Translations under genes and position numbers: made by a program | Shown here: in pieces, positions 7,427-16,306 of the stretch | Position numbering within the stretch: the first letter of the stretch is position 1 | How the letters are laid out: each line of letters starts with the position of its first letter | Assembly (NCBI RefSeq): GCF_035917675.1 | Contig: NZ_CP109104.1 | Coordinates: forward strand, 5,332,001-5,396,000 | DNA length: 64,000 nucleotides | Source of the DNA: Streptomyces sp. NBC_01775 | Lineage (GTDB): Bacteria; Actinomycetota; Actinomycetes; Streptomycetales; Streptomycetaceae | Reading direction: 5' to 3' | The notes under the pieces: generated by a model | What the model was told of the DNA's origin: nothing | Databases searched by the model: none | Seen by the model: only the letters and a program-made list of their open reading frames with translations

Positions 7427-9166
7427 ATGCTTGATCACCTCATCAAGGGCGCGACCCTCGTCGACGGTACCGGGGCGCCCTCGCGTGTGGCCGATGTCGG
7501 GATCCGGGACGGGCGGATCGCCGTTGTCGGGGAGGCCGGGAGCGTGCGGGAGGAGGCCCGGAGCAGTCAGGACGCCGCCGGGCTGGTGCTCGCGCCCGGC
7601 TTCGTCGACCCGCACACGCACTACGACGCCCAGCTGTTCTGGGACCCGTACGCCACCCCCTCCATGAACCACGGCGTGACCACCGTCGCGGGCGGCAACT
7701 GCGGCTTCACGCTGGCGCCGCTCCACCCCGACCGGCCGCAGGACGCGGACTACACACGGCGGATGATGTCCAAGGTGGAGGGCATGTCCCTGGTCGCGCT
7801 GGAGGAGGGCGCGCCGTGGAACTGGCACTCCTTCGGCGAGTACCTGGACGCGCTGGAGGGCCGGACCGCCGTCAACGCGGGCTTCATGGTGGGCCACTGC
7901 GCGCTGCGCCGGCATGTGATGGGCCAGGACGCGGTGGGCGGGCAGCCCACCGAGGCGCAGCTGGAGGCGATGCTCCAGCTCTTCCACGAGGCGATGGAGG
8001 CGGGCGCGTGGGGGCTGTCGACCACGCAGTCCTCCACCCACTCCGACGGCGACGGCAAGCCCGTCGCCTCCCGGCACGCGCGCCCCGAGGAACTGCTCGC
8101 GCTCTCCCGCGCGGTCGCCGAGCACGAGGGCACCCAGATCGAGGCGATCGTCGCGGGGTGCCTGGATCAGTTCTCCGACGAGGAGATCGACCTGTTCGCG
8201 CGGATGTCGGCCGAGGCGGGGCGGCCCCTCAACTGGAACGTGCTGACCATCGACGCCGCCGTACCCGAACGGGTGCCGCGCCAGCTGGAGGCCAGCGAGC
8301 GCGCGCGGCGCGAGGGCGGGCGGGTCGTCGCGCTCACCATGCCCATCCTCACGCCCATGAACATGTCGCTGGGCACCTTCTGCGCGCTCAACCTCATCCC
8401 CGGCTGGGGCGACATCCTCTCGCTGCCCGTCCCCGAGCGCATCGCGAAGCTGCGCCAGGCGGACGTGCGTACCGAGATGCTGCGCAGGGCCGACAGCAAG
8501 GAGGCCGGTGTCTTCCGCCGGCTGGCCAACTTCGACCGCTACGTCATCGGGGACACCTACTCGGCCGCCAACGAGGGCCTGACCGGCCGGGTCGTCCGCG
8601 ACATCGCCGCCGAGCGCGGCCAGGACCCCTTCCACTGCCTGGTCGAGATCTGCGCGGGCGACGAGCTGCGGACGGTGCTGTGGCCGATGCCCGCCGACAA
8701 CGACCCCGCCTCCTGGGAGCTGCGCCGGCAGACCTGGGAGCACGAGGACGTCATGCTCGGCGGCTCCGACGCGGGCGCGCACCTGGACCGGATGTGCGGC
8801 GCTCCGTACACCACGCGCTTCCTCGGCGACTGTCTGCGCGGCCGGAAGCTGGTCTCCCTGGAGCGGGCCGTCAAGATGCTCACCGACGATCCCGCGCGGC
8901 TGTTCGGGCTGCGGGAGCGGGGCAGGGTGACCGAGGGCTGGCACGCCGACCTGGTGCTCTTCGACCCCGAGCGGATCGACGCGGGCCGGGCCACGCTGGT
9001 GCACGACCTGCCGGGCGACAGCCCCCGGCTGGACTCGGAGGCCGTGGGCGTCGTCGGCGTGTGGGTCAACGGCGTGGAGACCATACGCGACGACAAGGTC
9101 ACCGGTGCCGTGCCCGGCACGGTCCTGCGCTCGGGCCGCGACACGGAGACGGTCAGCACCCGCTGA
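7427..9166 (+). CDS. N-acyl-D-amino-acid deacylase-family amidohydrolase
   Basis: Metal-dependent amidohydrolase of 579 aa, a D-aminoacylase/dihydroorotase-like type (amidohydrolase family 3). HxH motif in DPHTHYDAQ (His63/His65), TTVAGGNCGFTLAP with the conserved cysteine region of D-aminoacylases, GSDAGAHLD near residue 445, and a C-terminal beta-sandwich with GWHADLVLFDPE. ATG 7427 lies after GGAGGT (about 7411-7416). Family members hydrolyse N-acyl-D-amino acids or related amides; next to LLM and SDR enzymes it more likely acts on an amide or cyclic intermediate of one catabolic route (inference). Most likely co-expressed with the 6139 gene. Confidence 0.85.
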   Translation: MLDHLIKGATLVDGTGAPSRVADVGIRDGRIAVVGEAGSVREEARSSQDAAGLVLAPGFVDPHTHYDAQLFWDPYATPSMNHGVTTVAGGNCGFTLAPLHPDRPQDADYTRRMMSKVEGMSLVALEEGAPWNWHSFGEYLDALEGRTAVNAGFMVGHCALRRHVMGQDAVGGQPTEAQLEAMLQLFHEAMEAGAWGLSTTQSSTHSDGDGKPVASRHARPEELLALSRAVAEHEGTQIEAIVAGCLDQFSDEEIDLFARMSAEAGRPLNWNVLTIDAAVPERVPRQLEASERARREGGRVVALTMPILTPMNMSLGTFCALNLIPGWGDILSLPVPERIAKLRQADVRTEMLRRADSKEAGVFRRLANFDRYVIGDTYSAANEGLTGRVVRDIAAERGQDPFHCLVEICAGDELRTVLWPMPADNDPASWELRRQTWEHEDVMLGGSDAGAHLDRMCGAPYTTRFLGDCLRGRKLVSLERAVKMLTDDPARLFGLRERGRVTEGWHADLVLFDPERIDAGRATLVHDLPGDSPRLDSEAVGVVGVWVNGVETIRDDKVTGAVPGTVLRSGRDTETVSTR

Positions 9167-9315
9167 CCCGCCGACCCGCCGATCCGCGCGGCACCGCGGC
9201 ACGGAAGCACCACGGCGCATCGGCGGCCGGGTGAGGGCGCGTTCCCACTGCCCTTCCCGGCCGTCGCCCGCGCAGGCCCCGGTTCAGGACGTCACCATCT
9301 CAGGGGGTGACCACC

Positions 9316-9765
9316 TCAAGACGTGGTGGTGGTACACGTGGTGTTGAGCGTGTATCCCGGTTTCATCTTCTTGCGCTCTTGCGCCTTGAGCTTGCCGTCG
9401 ACGTAGATCTGGCAGCCGATTTCCTTGCTCGGCTTCTCCGACGCCACCTGCATGCTCAGCGACCGGCCCGGCCGCGACGTGAGCTTCTTCGAGAACGGCG
9501 TCTTGATGTGGTCCAGATCCAGGTCCGGATCGTCGGCGCTCTTCTTGTCCTTGGAGTCGAACAGGATCCCGGGGATGTACACGCTCGCGGGCGAGTCCCC
9601 TGTCACCTTGATCTCGACGGTGACGTCGCTCTTGACCGGGCTCGCCGGACCGTCGGACTTCGCGACTCCCTGAACCCGGTCGTCATCGCCCCCGTCGTCG
9701 GAGCAGCCGGTCGTCAGTAATGCCGTCACGGCCGCCAGGCAGGCAGCCGTCTTCCATGTGCGCAT
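9316..9765 (-). CDS. putative MmpS-like lipoprotein (contains a TTA codon)
   Basis: A 149-aa secreted lipoprotein: charged N-terminus, hydrophobic core and lipobox LTTGC with the lipidated Cys at residue 21. The remainder has a strand-rich domain; VEIKVTGDSPASVYI, TPFSKKL and CQIYVDGKLKAQE resemble the MmpS/MmpS-like accessory fold (similarity judged by eye). Codon 16 (9718-9720) is TTA, so expression probably depends on bldA tRNA. No MmpL-type transporter gene is adjacent. Convergent with the amidohydrolase gene. Confidence 0.7.
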   Translation of the reverse strand: MRTWKTAACLAAVTALLTTGCSDDGGDDDRVQGVAKSDGPASPVKSDVTVEIKVTGDSPASVYIPGILFDSKDKKSADDPDLDLDHIKTPFSKKLTSRPGRSLSMQVASEKPSKEIGCQIYVDGKLKAQERKKMKPGYTLNTTCTTTTS

Positions 9766-9977
9766 CGTTCCCCGATCCCCGTGATCGCTCTTCGGATGTC
9801 GGTCACGATCCGCGGTGCGGGCAGCCGACCGTGCGATGGTCACACGCGGGTGGCCGGGGAGCCACCGGTTCCGGAACTGATCCGCAGGACATCTGAGCTG
9901 GTCACGAGATCAGTTGCGGTGGCTGCGCGGCTGCGGCGGCTGCGGCCGGGGAGCCGGCCACGCCGCCGCGGCCCGCG

Positions 9978-11000
9978 TCAGCGCCGTCGCAAGGAGGCGT
10001 CCGCCAGCGCCGGCGCCGTGTAGTAGAAGTCGTCCGGGTTCACATCGGTGCCCGGCGGGACGATCTCGTCGATGCGGTCCAGCACATCGGCGCTCAGCGT
10101 CACCTCCGTACCCGTCAGCAGCGAGTCCAGGTGCTCCATGGTGCGCGGCCCCAGCAGCACCGAGGTGACGGCCGGGTGGCTGCGGACGAACGCCACCGCC
10201 ATGTGCCGCAGCTCCAGACCCGCCTCCTCGGCCAGCTGCGCCAGTGCGCGCACCGCCTCCAGCTTGCGGGCGTTGTGCGGCAGGGACACATCGAACTTGT
10301 GGCGCTCTATGGCGGTGCGGCCCGCGCTCAGGTCGATGTCCTCGGCCGAGCGGATGCGCCCGGAGAGCCAGCCCGCCGACAGCGGCCCCCACACCAGCAC
10401 CCCGAGCCCGTAGCGCTGCGCGGTCGGCAGGAGCGCGCCCTCCACGCCCCTGGCCAGCATCGAATACGGCGGCTGCTCGGTGCGCGGGCGCACATGCCCG
10501 CGCCGCTCGGCCGTCCACTGGGCCTCCACCTGGAGCTCCGCCGGGAAGGTGGAGGTGCCCACCGCCCGGACCTTGCCGGCCCGTACGAAGTCCGACAGCG
10601 CGGCGAGCGACTCGTCGATGTCGGTGTGCGGGTCGGGCCGGTGGAGCTGGTAGAGGTCCACATGGTCGGTGCCCAGCCTGCGCAGGCTGTCGTCCAGGGC
10701 GCGGGTCAGCCAGCGGCGGCTGTTGCCACGCTGGTTGGGGTCCTCGCCCATCGGCAGGCTCGCCTTGGTGGCCAGCACGACCTCGTCCCTGCGGCCCTTG
10801 AGGGCGCGGCCGACGACCTCCTCGTTGATCCCGTTGCCGTAGACGTCGGCCGTGTCCACCAGGTTGATACCCGCGTCCAGCGCGCGGTGGATGATCCGTA
10901 CGCAGTCGTCGTGGTCGGTGTTGGTGGTGCCGAGCATCATCGCGCCCAGCGCGTGGTCGCTCACCGAGATGCCGGTGCCGCCGAGAATCCTGCGTCGCAC
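9978..11000 (-). CDS. aldo/keto reductase
   Basis: AKR-superfamily (beta/alpha)8 NADPH-dependent oxidoreductase, 340 aa. Motifs: GGTGISVSDHALGAM, INLVDTADVYGNG (catalytic Asp49 and Tyr54), ATKASLP (Lys79), and DLYQLHRPDP supplying the active-site His. The GTG at 11000 has AGGGGC 8 bp upstream and gives the usual N-terminus; an in-frame ATG at 11048 with GAGGG upstream would add 16 residues. It is transcribed divergently from an XRE regulator, which is its likely regulator. Confidence 0.85.
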   Translation of the reverse strand: MRRRILGGTGISVSDHALGAMMLGTTNTDHDDCVRIIHRALDAGINLVDTADVYGNGINEEVVGRALKGRRDEVVLATKASLPMGEDPNQRGNSRRWLTRALDDSLRRLGTDHVDLYQLHRPDPHTDIDESLAALSDFVRAGKVRAVGTSTFPAELQVEAQWTAERRGHVRPRTEQPPYSMLARGVEGALLPTAQRYGLGVLVWGPLSAGWLSGRIRSAEDIDLSAGRTAIERHKFDVSLPHNARKLEAVRALAQLAEEAGLELRHMAVAFVRSHPAVTSVLLGPRTMEHLDSLLTGTEVTLSADVLDRIDEIVPPGTDVNPDDFYYTAPALADASLRRR

Positions 11001-11103
11001 AGCTGTGCCCCTGTCTGATTTCCGCGCCGGAGCCCGTCGCTCCGACATGACCACCCTCGGCCCGCCCGCCCCCTCCAGCCAGATCCGGCGCAACCTGGGT
11101 TCG

Positions 11104-11130
11104 CCAGTACCACCCTTCGGCCGATACTGG
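11104..11130. promoter_or_regulatory. possible operator in the AKR/XRE divergent region
   Basis: Inverted half-sites CCAGTA (11104-11109) and TACTGG (11125-11130) separated by 15 bp, with the longer direct repeat CTGGGTTC overlapping each side (from about 11094 and 11127). The right half ends 4 bp before the ATG of the XRE gene, a position suited to autoregulation. Spacing near 21 bp equals two helical turns. Confidence 0.4.
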
Positions 11131-11134
11131 GTTC

Positions 11135-11980
11135 ATGAAGCCGGACAGCATGGGTATGGACGCGTTCCTCAAATCCCGCAGGGCCGCGATCGACCCGGCG
11201 GACGCCGGGCTCCCGCCGGTCCACAACCGGCGCCGGGTGCCGGGCCTGCGCCGGGAGGAGGTCGCCCAGCTCGCGGGCATCAGCGTCGACTACTACACCC
11301 GCATCGAACAGGGCAGGGCGCACAGCATCTCCGACCCCGTGCTCGACGCGCTGGCCCGTGCCCTGCGGCTGAGCACCGACGAGCACGCCTACCTGCGCGA
11401 CCTCGCCGACCCCCGGTTCGGCCACGCCGACGCCGAGCCCGTCGTACGGCCCGAGATCCAGCGGCTGCTGGACGCCATGGACCCCTCCGTGCCCGCCCAC
11501 GTCGTCGGGCCGGGGCTGGACTATCTGGCCTGGAACGCGCTGGGCGGCCGGGTCGCCTTCGACCTGGAGGCCCTGCCCCCGGACCGGCGCAACGCCCCGC
11601 TCCTGGTCTTCCTCCACCCCGACAGCCGCGACCTGCACCCGGACTGGGACGGGGTGGCCGCCGAAACAGTCGCGGCCCTGCGCGCCGACACCGGCCGCTA
11701 CCCCTGCCACCCCCGCGTCAAGGGCGTCCTGAGCGAACTCCTCGACCGCAGTGCGGAGTTCCGCTCCCTGTGGGAGGACCAGCGGGTCCGCGCGAGGCTC
11801 TCGGGCAGCAAGCGGATCCGCCACCCCGAGGTGGGCGAGCTGGAGGTGACGTACGAGACCCTCCAGCTCACCGTCGACGTGGACCAGGTGCTGTGCACCT
11901 ACACCGTCGAGCCCGGCTCACCCTCGGAGACGGCCCTGCGCCGCCTCGCGGACCGGCCGCGCGAGTGGTCCGCGGCATAG
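11135..11980 (+). CDS. XRE-family regulator with MmyB-like ligand-binding domain
   Basis: 281 aa. Helix-turn-helix at about residues 30-65 (RVPGLRREEVAQLAGISVDY then YTRIEQGRA), typical of this actinobacterial family, followed by a PAS-like MmyB ligand-binding domain with WNALGG, VFLHPD and a C-terminal LQLTVDVDQVLCTYT. Such genes usually sit divergently next to a single NAD(P)H oxidoreductase that they control, as here with the aldo/keto reductase. Ligand unknown. Confidence 0.88.
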   Translation: MKPDSMGMDAFLKSRRAAIDPADAGLPPVHNRRRVPGLRREEVAQLAGISVDYYTRIEQGRAHSISDPVLDALARALRLSTDEHAYLRDLADPRFGHADAEPVVRPEIQRLLDAMDPSVPAHVVGPGLDYLAWNALGGRVAFDLEALPPDRRNAPLLVFLHPDSRDLHPDWDGVAAETVAALRADTGRYPCHPRVKGVLSELLDRSAEFRSLWEDQRVRARLSGSKRIRHPEVGELEVTYETLQLTVDVDQVLCTYTVEPGSPSETALRRLADRPREWSAA

Positions 11981-12009
11981 CGGTCCGCGGGGGAGTGTCC
12001 CCGGCGCGT

Positions 12010-13728
12010 TCACCCGCCCAGCCAGACCGGGTTGGTCAGCGCCGCCATCGCCCCCGGCAGCCCGGACCCCGCCTTCGCGGGGTGCCGGACCTCGGCCCGT
12101 ACGTAGGTGGCGAGCGAGGGTGTCGTCCGCCAGGTCAGGGTGGGGCCGGGGCCGGTGCGCATCGTGCCCTCGTCCGTGACCAGGTGCAGCGTGCCGCCCT
12201 CGGGCGCGCCGCGCACCGTGAGGGAGACCGTGACCTCGGCGTCCGGGGCGGCGCGCAGGGCGCCGCCGAGCGTGGCGTGCGCGCCCCGGGAGGTGCGCGC
12301 CGTCAGTTCGGCCGGCACCTTGGACGACTCGGCCACGTACGAGCGCCCGGCGCGGATCGCCGCCAGCAGGGGACGCCGCGCCAGTTCGTCGGCGTACACC
12401 ACGGTCTGCGGCAGCCCGACGTCCTGCCCCTCCTTGTGCGCGTCGCTGTTGCCCATGGCGGGCAGCCACTCCTCGCGGCTGACGAGCATGTCGTCCCAGG
12501 CGGCCAGCGCGAGTTCGTCGTCGGCCGTCCACGGGCCGTTCCACACCTCGACCGCGTCCGCGTGCTCGTAGCCGAACTTCCACCGGCAGCCCACGAACGG
12601 GCAGTTCGGATGCGCGGGCACCACCAGGCCGTCCGCCCGGTGGATGGCGCGGGCGAAGCGCGGATAGGCGTCGTCCCTGGCCCGGTAGCGCCAGTCGAGG
12701 AAGGTGCCGGGGTCGGTGCCCAGCGCCAGGTAGTGGCCGTTGCGGGTGGTGATCTCCTCGCCGCACAGCACCAGCAGATCCTCCCCCCACAGCCCCTGCC
12801 ACGCGGCGTGCGCTGAGGTGGTGTTGTGCTCGGTGGTGGTGAGGAAGTCCAGTCCGGCGGCGCGGGCCGCCGCCGCCACCTCGGCGGGGGTGCGGGCGCC
12901 GTCGGAGTGCACCGTGTGCAGATGGCAGTCACCTCGGTACCAGGCCCGGCCCCGCCCCTTGGCCCGCTCGGGCGGGTAGGCGGGCGCGGGCGTGCGGCCC
13001 GGCTCGCCGCGTCGCAGGGTGACCGTCACCTCGTAGTCCAGGCCCTGCGGCGCCACCGTGTAGGGGCCGAGCACCACCTGCCAGGTGCCCGCGCGGACGG
13101 GCCCCGCCAGATAGCCCGGCGTCGCCTGTTCGGCGCTGATGGTGAACGTGTCACGGAACCCGCCGGACCAGCCCCGGAAGCCGCGTCCGCCCAGCGAGGT
13201 GCCGCGCTCGTCGAAGACGCCGATGTCCAGCGCGTTGCCGGGTGTGCCCGCCGGGACGTCCGGCTTGTCGTAGCGGTAGGAGACGGAGAGCTCGCGGATC
13301 CCCTCGGGGACCTCGACGGGCAGATACACGAAATCGGGCGCACCGGTGGGCAGGTGCCCGCGCACCGTATGGCGCACGGTCTCCCCGGCGCCGTCGCCCC
13401 GCCCGTCGTCCCCGGCCCCGTTCGGCCCGGTGCGGTCCTCCCCGCTGCCGTCGGCGCGGGCGAAGCCCACCGGGCCGAGCGCCATCGCCGTGGCCGCCCC
13501 CGCCGCCAGCGACAGCCTGAGCGCGGCACGCCTGCCGGGCGGTGCTTCACGCTCGCCGGGCGGTGCTTCACGCTCGCCGGTCCGCGCTTCGCGCTCGCCG
13601 GGCGGGGCCATCTCGCCAGCCCCCACAGCCTCCGCCGTCCCTGTCACCCCAGTCACCTCGACGACCCCGGCAGCCCCCGTGGCCCCTGCGGCACCCCGCG
13701 CGTGCGGTCTTTCTCCGGACGTGTCCAT
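12010..13728 (-). CDS. Tat-exported PHP-domain metallohydrolase, CehA/McbA-like
   Basis: 572 aa. A long Gly/Ala/Glu-rich N-terminus leads to a Tat-like signal (GRRAALRLSLAAGAA, hydrophobic core, ARADG), so the mature enzyme should be extracellular. A beta-sandwich precedes a PHP phosphoesterase domain: DCHLHTVHSDG, TEHNT, CGEEITTRNGHY, VPAHPNCPF and GNSDAH supply the metal ligands. Relatives include CehA/McbA-like esterases, so phosphoesterase activity is not assured. The ATG at 13728 leaves 67 residues before the twin arginines, unusually long; this stretch comes from a tandem repeat at 13534-13600, and a start inside it is possible. Confidence 0.8.
   Translation of the reverse strand: MDTSGERPHARGAAGATGAAGVVEVTGVTGTAEAVGAGEMAPPGEREARTGEREAPPGEREAPPGRRAALRLSLAAGAATAMALGPVGFARADGSGEDRTGPNGAGDDGRGDGAGETVRHTVRGHLPTGAPDFVYLPVEVPEGIRELSVSYRYDKPDVPAGTPGNALDIGVFDERGTSLGGRGFRGWSGGFRDTFTISAEQATPGYLAGPVRAGTWQVVLGPYTVAPQGLDYEVTVTLRRGEPGRTPAPAYPPERAKGRGRAWYRGDCHLHTVHSDGARTPAEVAAAARAAGLDFLTTTEHNTTSAHAAWQGLWGEDLLVLCGEEITTRNGHYLALGTDPGTFLDWRYRARDDAYPRFARAIHRADGLVVPAHPNCPFVGCRWKFGYEHADAVEVWNGPWTADDELALAAWDDMLVSREEWLPAMGNSDAHKEGQDVGLPQTVVYADELARRPLLAAIRAGRSYVAESSKVPAELTARTSRGAHATLGGALRAAPDAEVTVSLTVRGAPEGGTLHLVTDEGTMRTGPGPTLTWRTTPSLATYVRAEVRHPAKAGSGLPGAMAALTNPVWLGG
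13534..13605. repeat. 21-bp tandem repeat in the PHP gene N-terminus
   Basis: Two identical 21-bp units (13534-13554, 13555-13575), a diverged third (13576-13596) and a partial fourth, each beginning GCCGGGCGG and ending ACGCTC or GCGCTC. On the coding (minus) strand each unit reads E-R-E-A-P-P-G. The copies keep the frame, so repeat number changes would only lengthen or shorten the pre-signal spacer. Confidence 0.85.
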
Positions 13729-13814
13729 GCCGCAGGTTCTACGCGCCCCGGACGCGCGGGGAAAGTACCGCGGAAGGCATGGAGTTCACCATTGGGTGAG
13801 GGCACAGTGACGGA

Positions 13815-14642
13815 ATGCGGATCTCGACGACCATCCTCCTCACCGACGAGACGATCCGGCCCGCCCGGCTGGCCCGCGAGCTGGAGGCGCGCGGCTTCGG
13901 CGGCCTGTACCTGCCCGAGCACACCCACATCCCCGTCAGCAGGCAGACCCCGGCGCCGATGGGCGGCCCGCTGCCCCGCCCCTACGGGCGCACCCTCGAC
14001 CCGTTCGTGGGACTCGCCGCCGCCGCGACCGTCACCGAGGGGCTGGCCCTGGGCACCAGCGTCGCGCTCGTCGCCCAGCACGACCCCATCGCGTTGGCCA
14101 AGCAGGCGGCGACCCTCGACTGGATGTCCGAGGGCCGCTTCACCCTGGGCGTGGGCTTCGGCTGGAACGTCGAGGAGGCCAACGACCACGGTGTGGAGTG
14201 GCGCACCCGCCGCAGCCTGGTGCGGGACCGGATCGCGCTGATGCGCGCCCTGTGGGCGGCGGAGCCGACCGCGTACGAGGGCGAGTTCGCCTCCGTCAGC
14301 GCCTCCCACGCACACCCCAAGCCGGTACGCCCGGGCGGCCCCCGCCTCCTGCTCGGCGGCGCTGCGGGCCCCACGCTCTTCGCCCACATCGCGGAGTACG
14401 CCGACGGCTGGCTGCCCGTCGGCGGCAGCGGCCTGTCCGAAACCCTCCCCGACCTGCGCCGCGCCTGGGAGGCGGCGGGCCGGAAGGGCACCCCCGGCCT
14501 CGTCCCCGGCTTCGTCGTCCCGGCCCCCGGCAAGCTCAAGCGCTACCGCGACCTGGGCGCCGAAGAGGTCCTCCTCCAACTCCCCTCCGGCCCCGAGGAC
14601 GAGGTCCTGCGCACCCTGGACGACTACGCGCGGTACCTCTGA
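13815..14642 (+). CDS. LLM-class F420-dependent oxidoreductase (short form)
   Basis: A 275-aa member of the TIGR03619-like F420 oxidoreductases: MRISTTILLTDE start, LPEHTHIPVSR (EH motif), PFVGLAAAATVTEGLALGTS, LDWMSEGRFTLGVGFGWNVE, and PRLLLGGAAG. Shorter than the other two luciferase-like proteins in the window, but full length for this subfamily. ATG 13815 lacks an obvious RBS. Divergent from the PHP gene; convergent with the ferredoxin gene. Lies 2.4 kb from fbiC. Substrate unknown. Confidence 0.85.
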   Translation: MRISTTILLTDETIRPARLARELEARGFGGLYLPEHTHIPVSRQTPAPMGGPLPRPYGRTLDPFVGLAAAATVTEGLALGTSVALVAQHDPIALAKQAATLDWMSEGRFTLGVGFGWNVEEANDHGVEWRTRRSLVRDRIALMRALWAAEPTAYEGEFASVSASHAHPKPVRPGGPRLLLGGAAGPTLFAHIAEYADGWLPVGGSGLSETLPDLRRAWEAAGRKGTPGLVPGFVVPAPGKLKRYRDLGAEEVLLQLPSGPEDEVLRTLDDYARYL

Positions 14643-14649
14643 CCCCACG

Positions 14650-14685
14650 GCCCGCCCCGGCGGAGGCGGCCCGGCACCGGCGGGC
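14650..14685. terminator. possible hairpin between convergent LLM and ferredoxin genes
   Basis: GCCCGCC (14650-14656) can pair with GGCGGGC (14679-14685). Short stem, GC-only loop; weak evidence. Confidence 0.35.
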
Positions 14686-14779
14686 GACAGGGCTCATACG
14701 CTCCTCCTGTCGGGCCCCGTCGTCACGTCCCAGCTCAACGGCCCCGCCTCGGTGCGCACCTGAGAGGTGATCCGACCCG

Positions 14780-14989
14780 TCACGTGGTGTCTTCGCGGGC
14801 GGCGATGTGCACAGCGCCCGACGGGCAGGTGTCCGCTGCCTCCTCGACGGCCTCGCGCCGGGCCTCGCCGGGGTGCTCCCGCAGCACCACGACGAGACCT
14901 TCCTCCTCGTCCTGGTCGAATACATCGGGAGCGGCGAGTACGCACTGACCCGCTCCGACACAGACCTCTCGGTCTCCGGTCACGTGCAT
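14780..14989 (-). CDS. 3Fe-4S ferredoxin partner of the adjacent P450
   Basis: A 69-aa ferredoxin with only three cluster cysteines: Cys10 and Cys16 (VCVGAGQC) and Cys55 followed by Pro (ADTCPSGAV). This is the 3Fe-4S pattern of P450-linked ferredoxins in Streptomyces such as SoyB/SuaB. ATG 14989 follows GGAG with 6-nt spacing; an alternative GTG at 15009 would overlap the P450 stop. It is directly downstream of the P450 gene, so it should carry electrons to it; no reductase gene is nearby. Confidence 0.88.
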   Translation of the reverse strand: MHVTGDREVCVGAGQCVLAAPDVFDQDEEEGLVVVLREHPGEARREAVEEAADTCPSGAVHIAAREDTT

Positions 14990-15003
14990 CGTGGGCTCCG
15001 TTC

Positions 15004-16194
15004 TCACCAGGTGACAATCAGTTCGTCCACACCCTGAATGGTGTCGGCGCGGCGGGACCGCAGTTCCCTCGCCGGGGTATCGAGCCGCAGGGTGGGGAAG
15101 CGTTCGAAGAGGAGCGGCAGCGCGATCTGGAGCTCCAGCCGCGCGAGGTTCTGCCCGAGGCACTGGTGCACGCCGTAGCCGAACGCGTTGTGCTTGCGCG
15201 AGCCCCGCTGAATGTCGAACTCTTCCGGCTCGGGGAACATCGCGGGATCGAAGTTCGCCGGCCCGTTCGGGATCAGCACCCCTTCGCCCGCGCGGATGTG
15301 CTGGCCGGCGATGTCGATGTCCGCCGTGGCCACCCGAACCCCCGCGGAGTCCGCGATGGAGGTGTAGCGCAGCAGTTCCTCGACGACGCCGGGCACGACC
15401 TCGGGGTCGGCGCGGAACGCGGCGAGCTGCTCGGGGTGTTCCAGCAGCATCAGGGTGCCCAGGGTGATCACGTTCGCGGTGGTCTCATGGCCCGCGACCA
15501 GAAGCAACAACGCGATACCCGTGAGGTGGTCCCGGGGCAGCTCGCCGCGGGCGAGTTCACCGTTGGCCAGCCTGCTGACCAGGCCGGGCCGCGGGTTCTC
15601 GATCGCGGCGTCGACCAGCGAGTCCAGGTACGCCACCAGCTCTGTGCGGGCGGCGACGACTTCCTCCGTGTTGGCGCTGCGCACCAGCCGTTTGCTCGCG
15701 TCCTCGAAGAACTCGTGATCGGAGTACGGCACGCCGAGCACTTCGCAGATCACCAGGGACGGGATCGGCAACGCGTAGTTGACGACCAGATCCGCGGACG
15801 GGCCGGCCGCGCGCAGCTGCTCGGCGGCCCGTTCCGTGATCTCTTCGATCCTCGGACGCAATTCATTCATCCGCTTGACGGTGAACTCGGGAATGGTCAT
15901 GCGCCGGTAGTAGCCGTGTTCCGGCGGGTCCATACCGACGAACGCGGGCGGCTGGCTGCGAACGGCCGCTCCGCGTGCCGAGACCAGCGGAAAGTTCGGG
16001 TCGGTCCGGTTGGACGAGAGCCGTGGATCGCTGAGCAGCGCGCGGGCCTCCGCGTACCGCGTGACCACCCAGCCGAGCTTGCCGTCGTGGAGCTCGACGC
16101 GGTGCAGCGGCCCCTGCGCGGTCAGTTCGGTGTAGCCGTGCGGCGGGCGGTACGGGCAGGTACGGACCTGCGGGTAGGTGATCGTCTCTTCCAT
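15004..16194 (-). CDS. cytochrome P450, CYP105-like
   Basis: Complete 396-aa bacterial P450. I-helix AGHETT at 234-239, K-helix ELLR at 273-276, and haem loop FGYGVHQCLGQ with the thiolate Cys345. The general layout (MDPPEHGYYRRMTIPEFTVK, then AGHETTANVI) resembles the CYP105 group of self-contained ferredoxin-linked Streptomyces P450s that oxidise xenobiotics or antibiotics. ATG 16194 has GAGGT upstream. It forms an operon with the ferredoxin and is divergent from a TetR gene, with a perfect palindrome between; SuaR-type inducible control is likely (inference). Confidence 0.9.
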   Translation of the reverse strand: MEETITYPQVRTCPYRPPHGYTELTAQGPLHRVELHDGKLGWVVTRYAEARALLSDPRLSSNRTDPNFPLVSARGAAVRSQPPAFVGMDPPEHGYYRRMTIPEFTVKRMNELRPRIEEITERAAEQLRAAGPSADLVVNYALPIPSLVICEVLGVPYSDHEFFEDASKRLVRSANTEEVVAARTELVAYLDSLVDAAIENPRPGLVSRLANGELARGELPRDHLTGIALLLLVAGHETTANVITLGTLMLLEHPEQLAAFRADPEVVPGVVEELLRYTSIADSAGVRVATADIDIAGQHIRAGEGVLIPNGPANFDPAMFPEPEEFDIQRGSRKHNAFGYGVHQCLGQNLARLELQIALPLLFERFPTLRLDTPARELRSRRADTIQGVDELIVTW

Positions 16195-16220
16195 GTGACA
16201 CCTCAAACGCCGTGGCCAAA

Positions 16221-16245
16221 TTTAGAGAACGTGTCGTTCTCTAAA
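16221..16245. promoter_or_regulatory. 25-bp perfect palindrome, probable TetR operator
   Basis: Arms TTTAGAGAACG (16221-16231) and CGTTCTCTAAA (16235-16245) around TGT. Perfect 11-bp dyad, AT-richer than its surroundings, 26 bp upstream of the P450 ATG and about 60 bp upstream of the TetR start. This is the natural site for the divergent TetR protein to repress both genes. Confidence 0.85.
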
Positions 16246-16306
16246 AGGGTAGGCTTCTGGAACCGGCGAGCGCAATGTGAGCGCGACGTGAGCACCCCGT
16301 AATACC

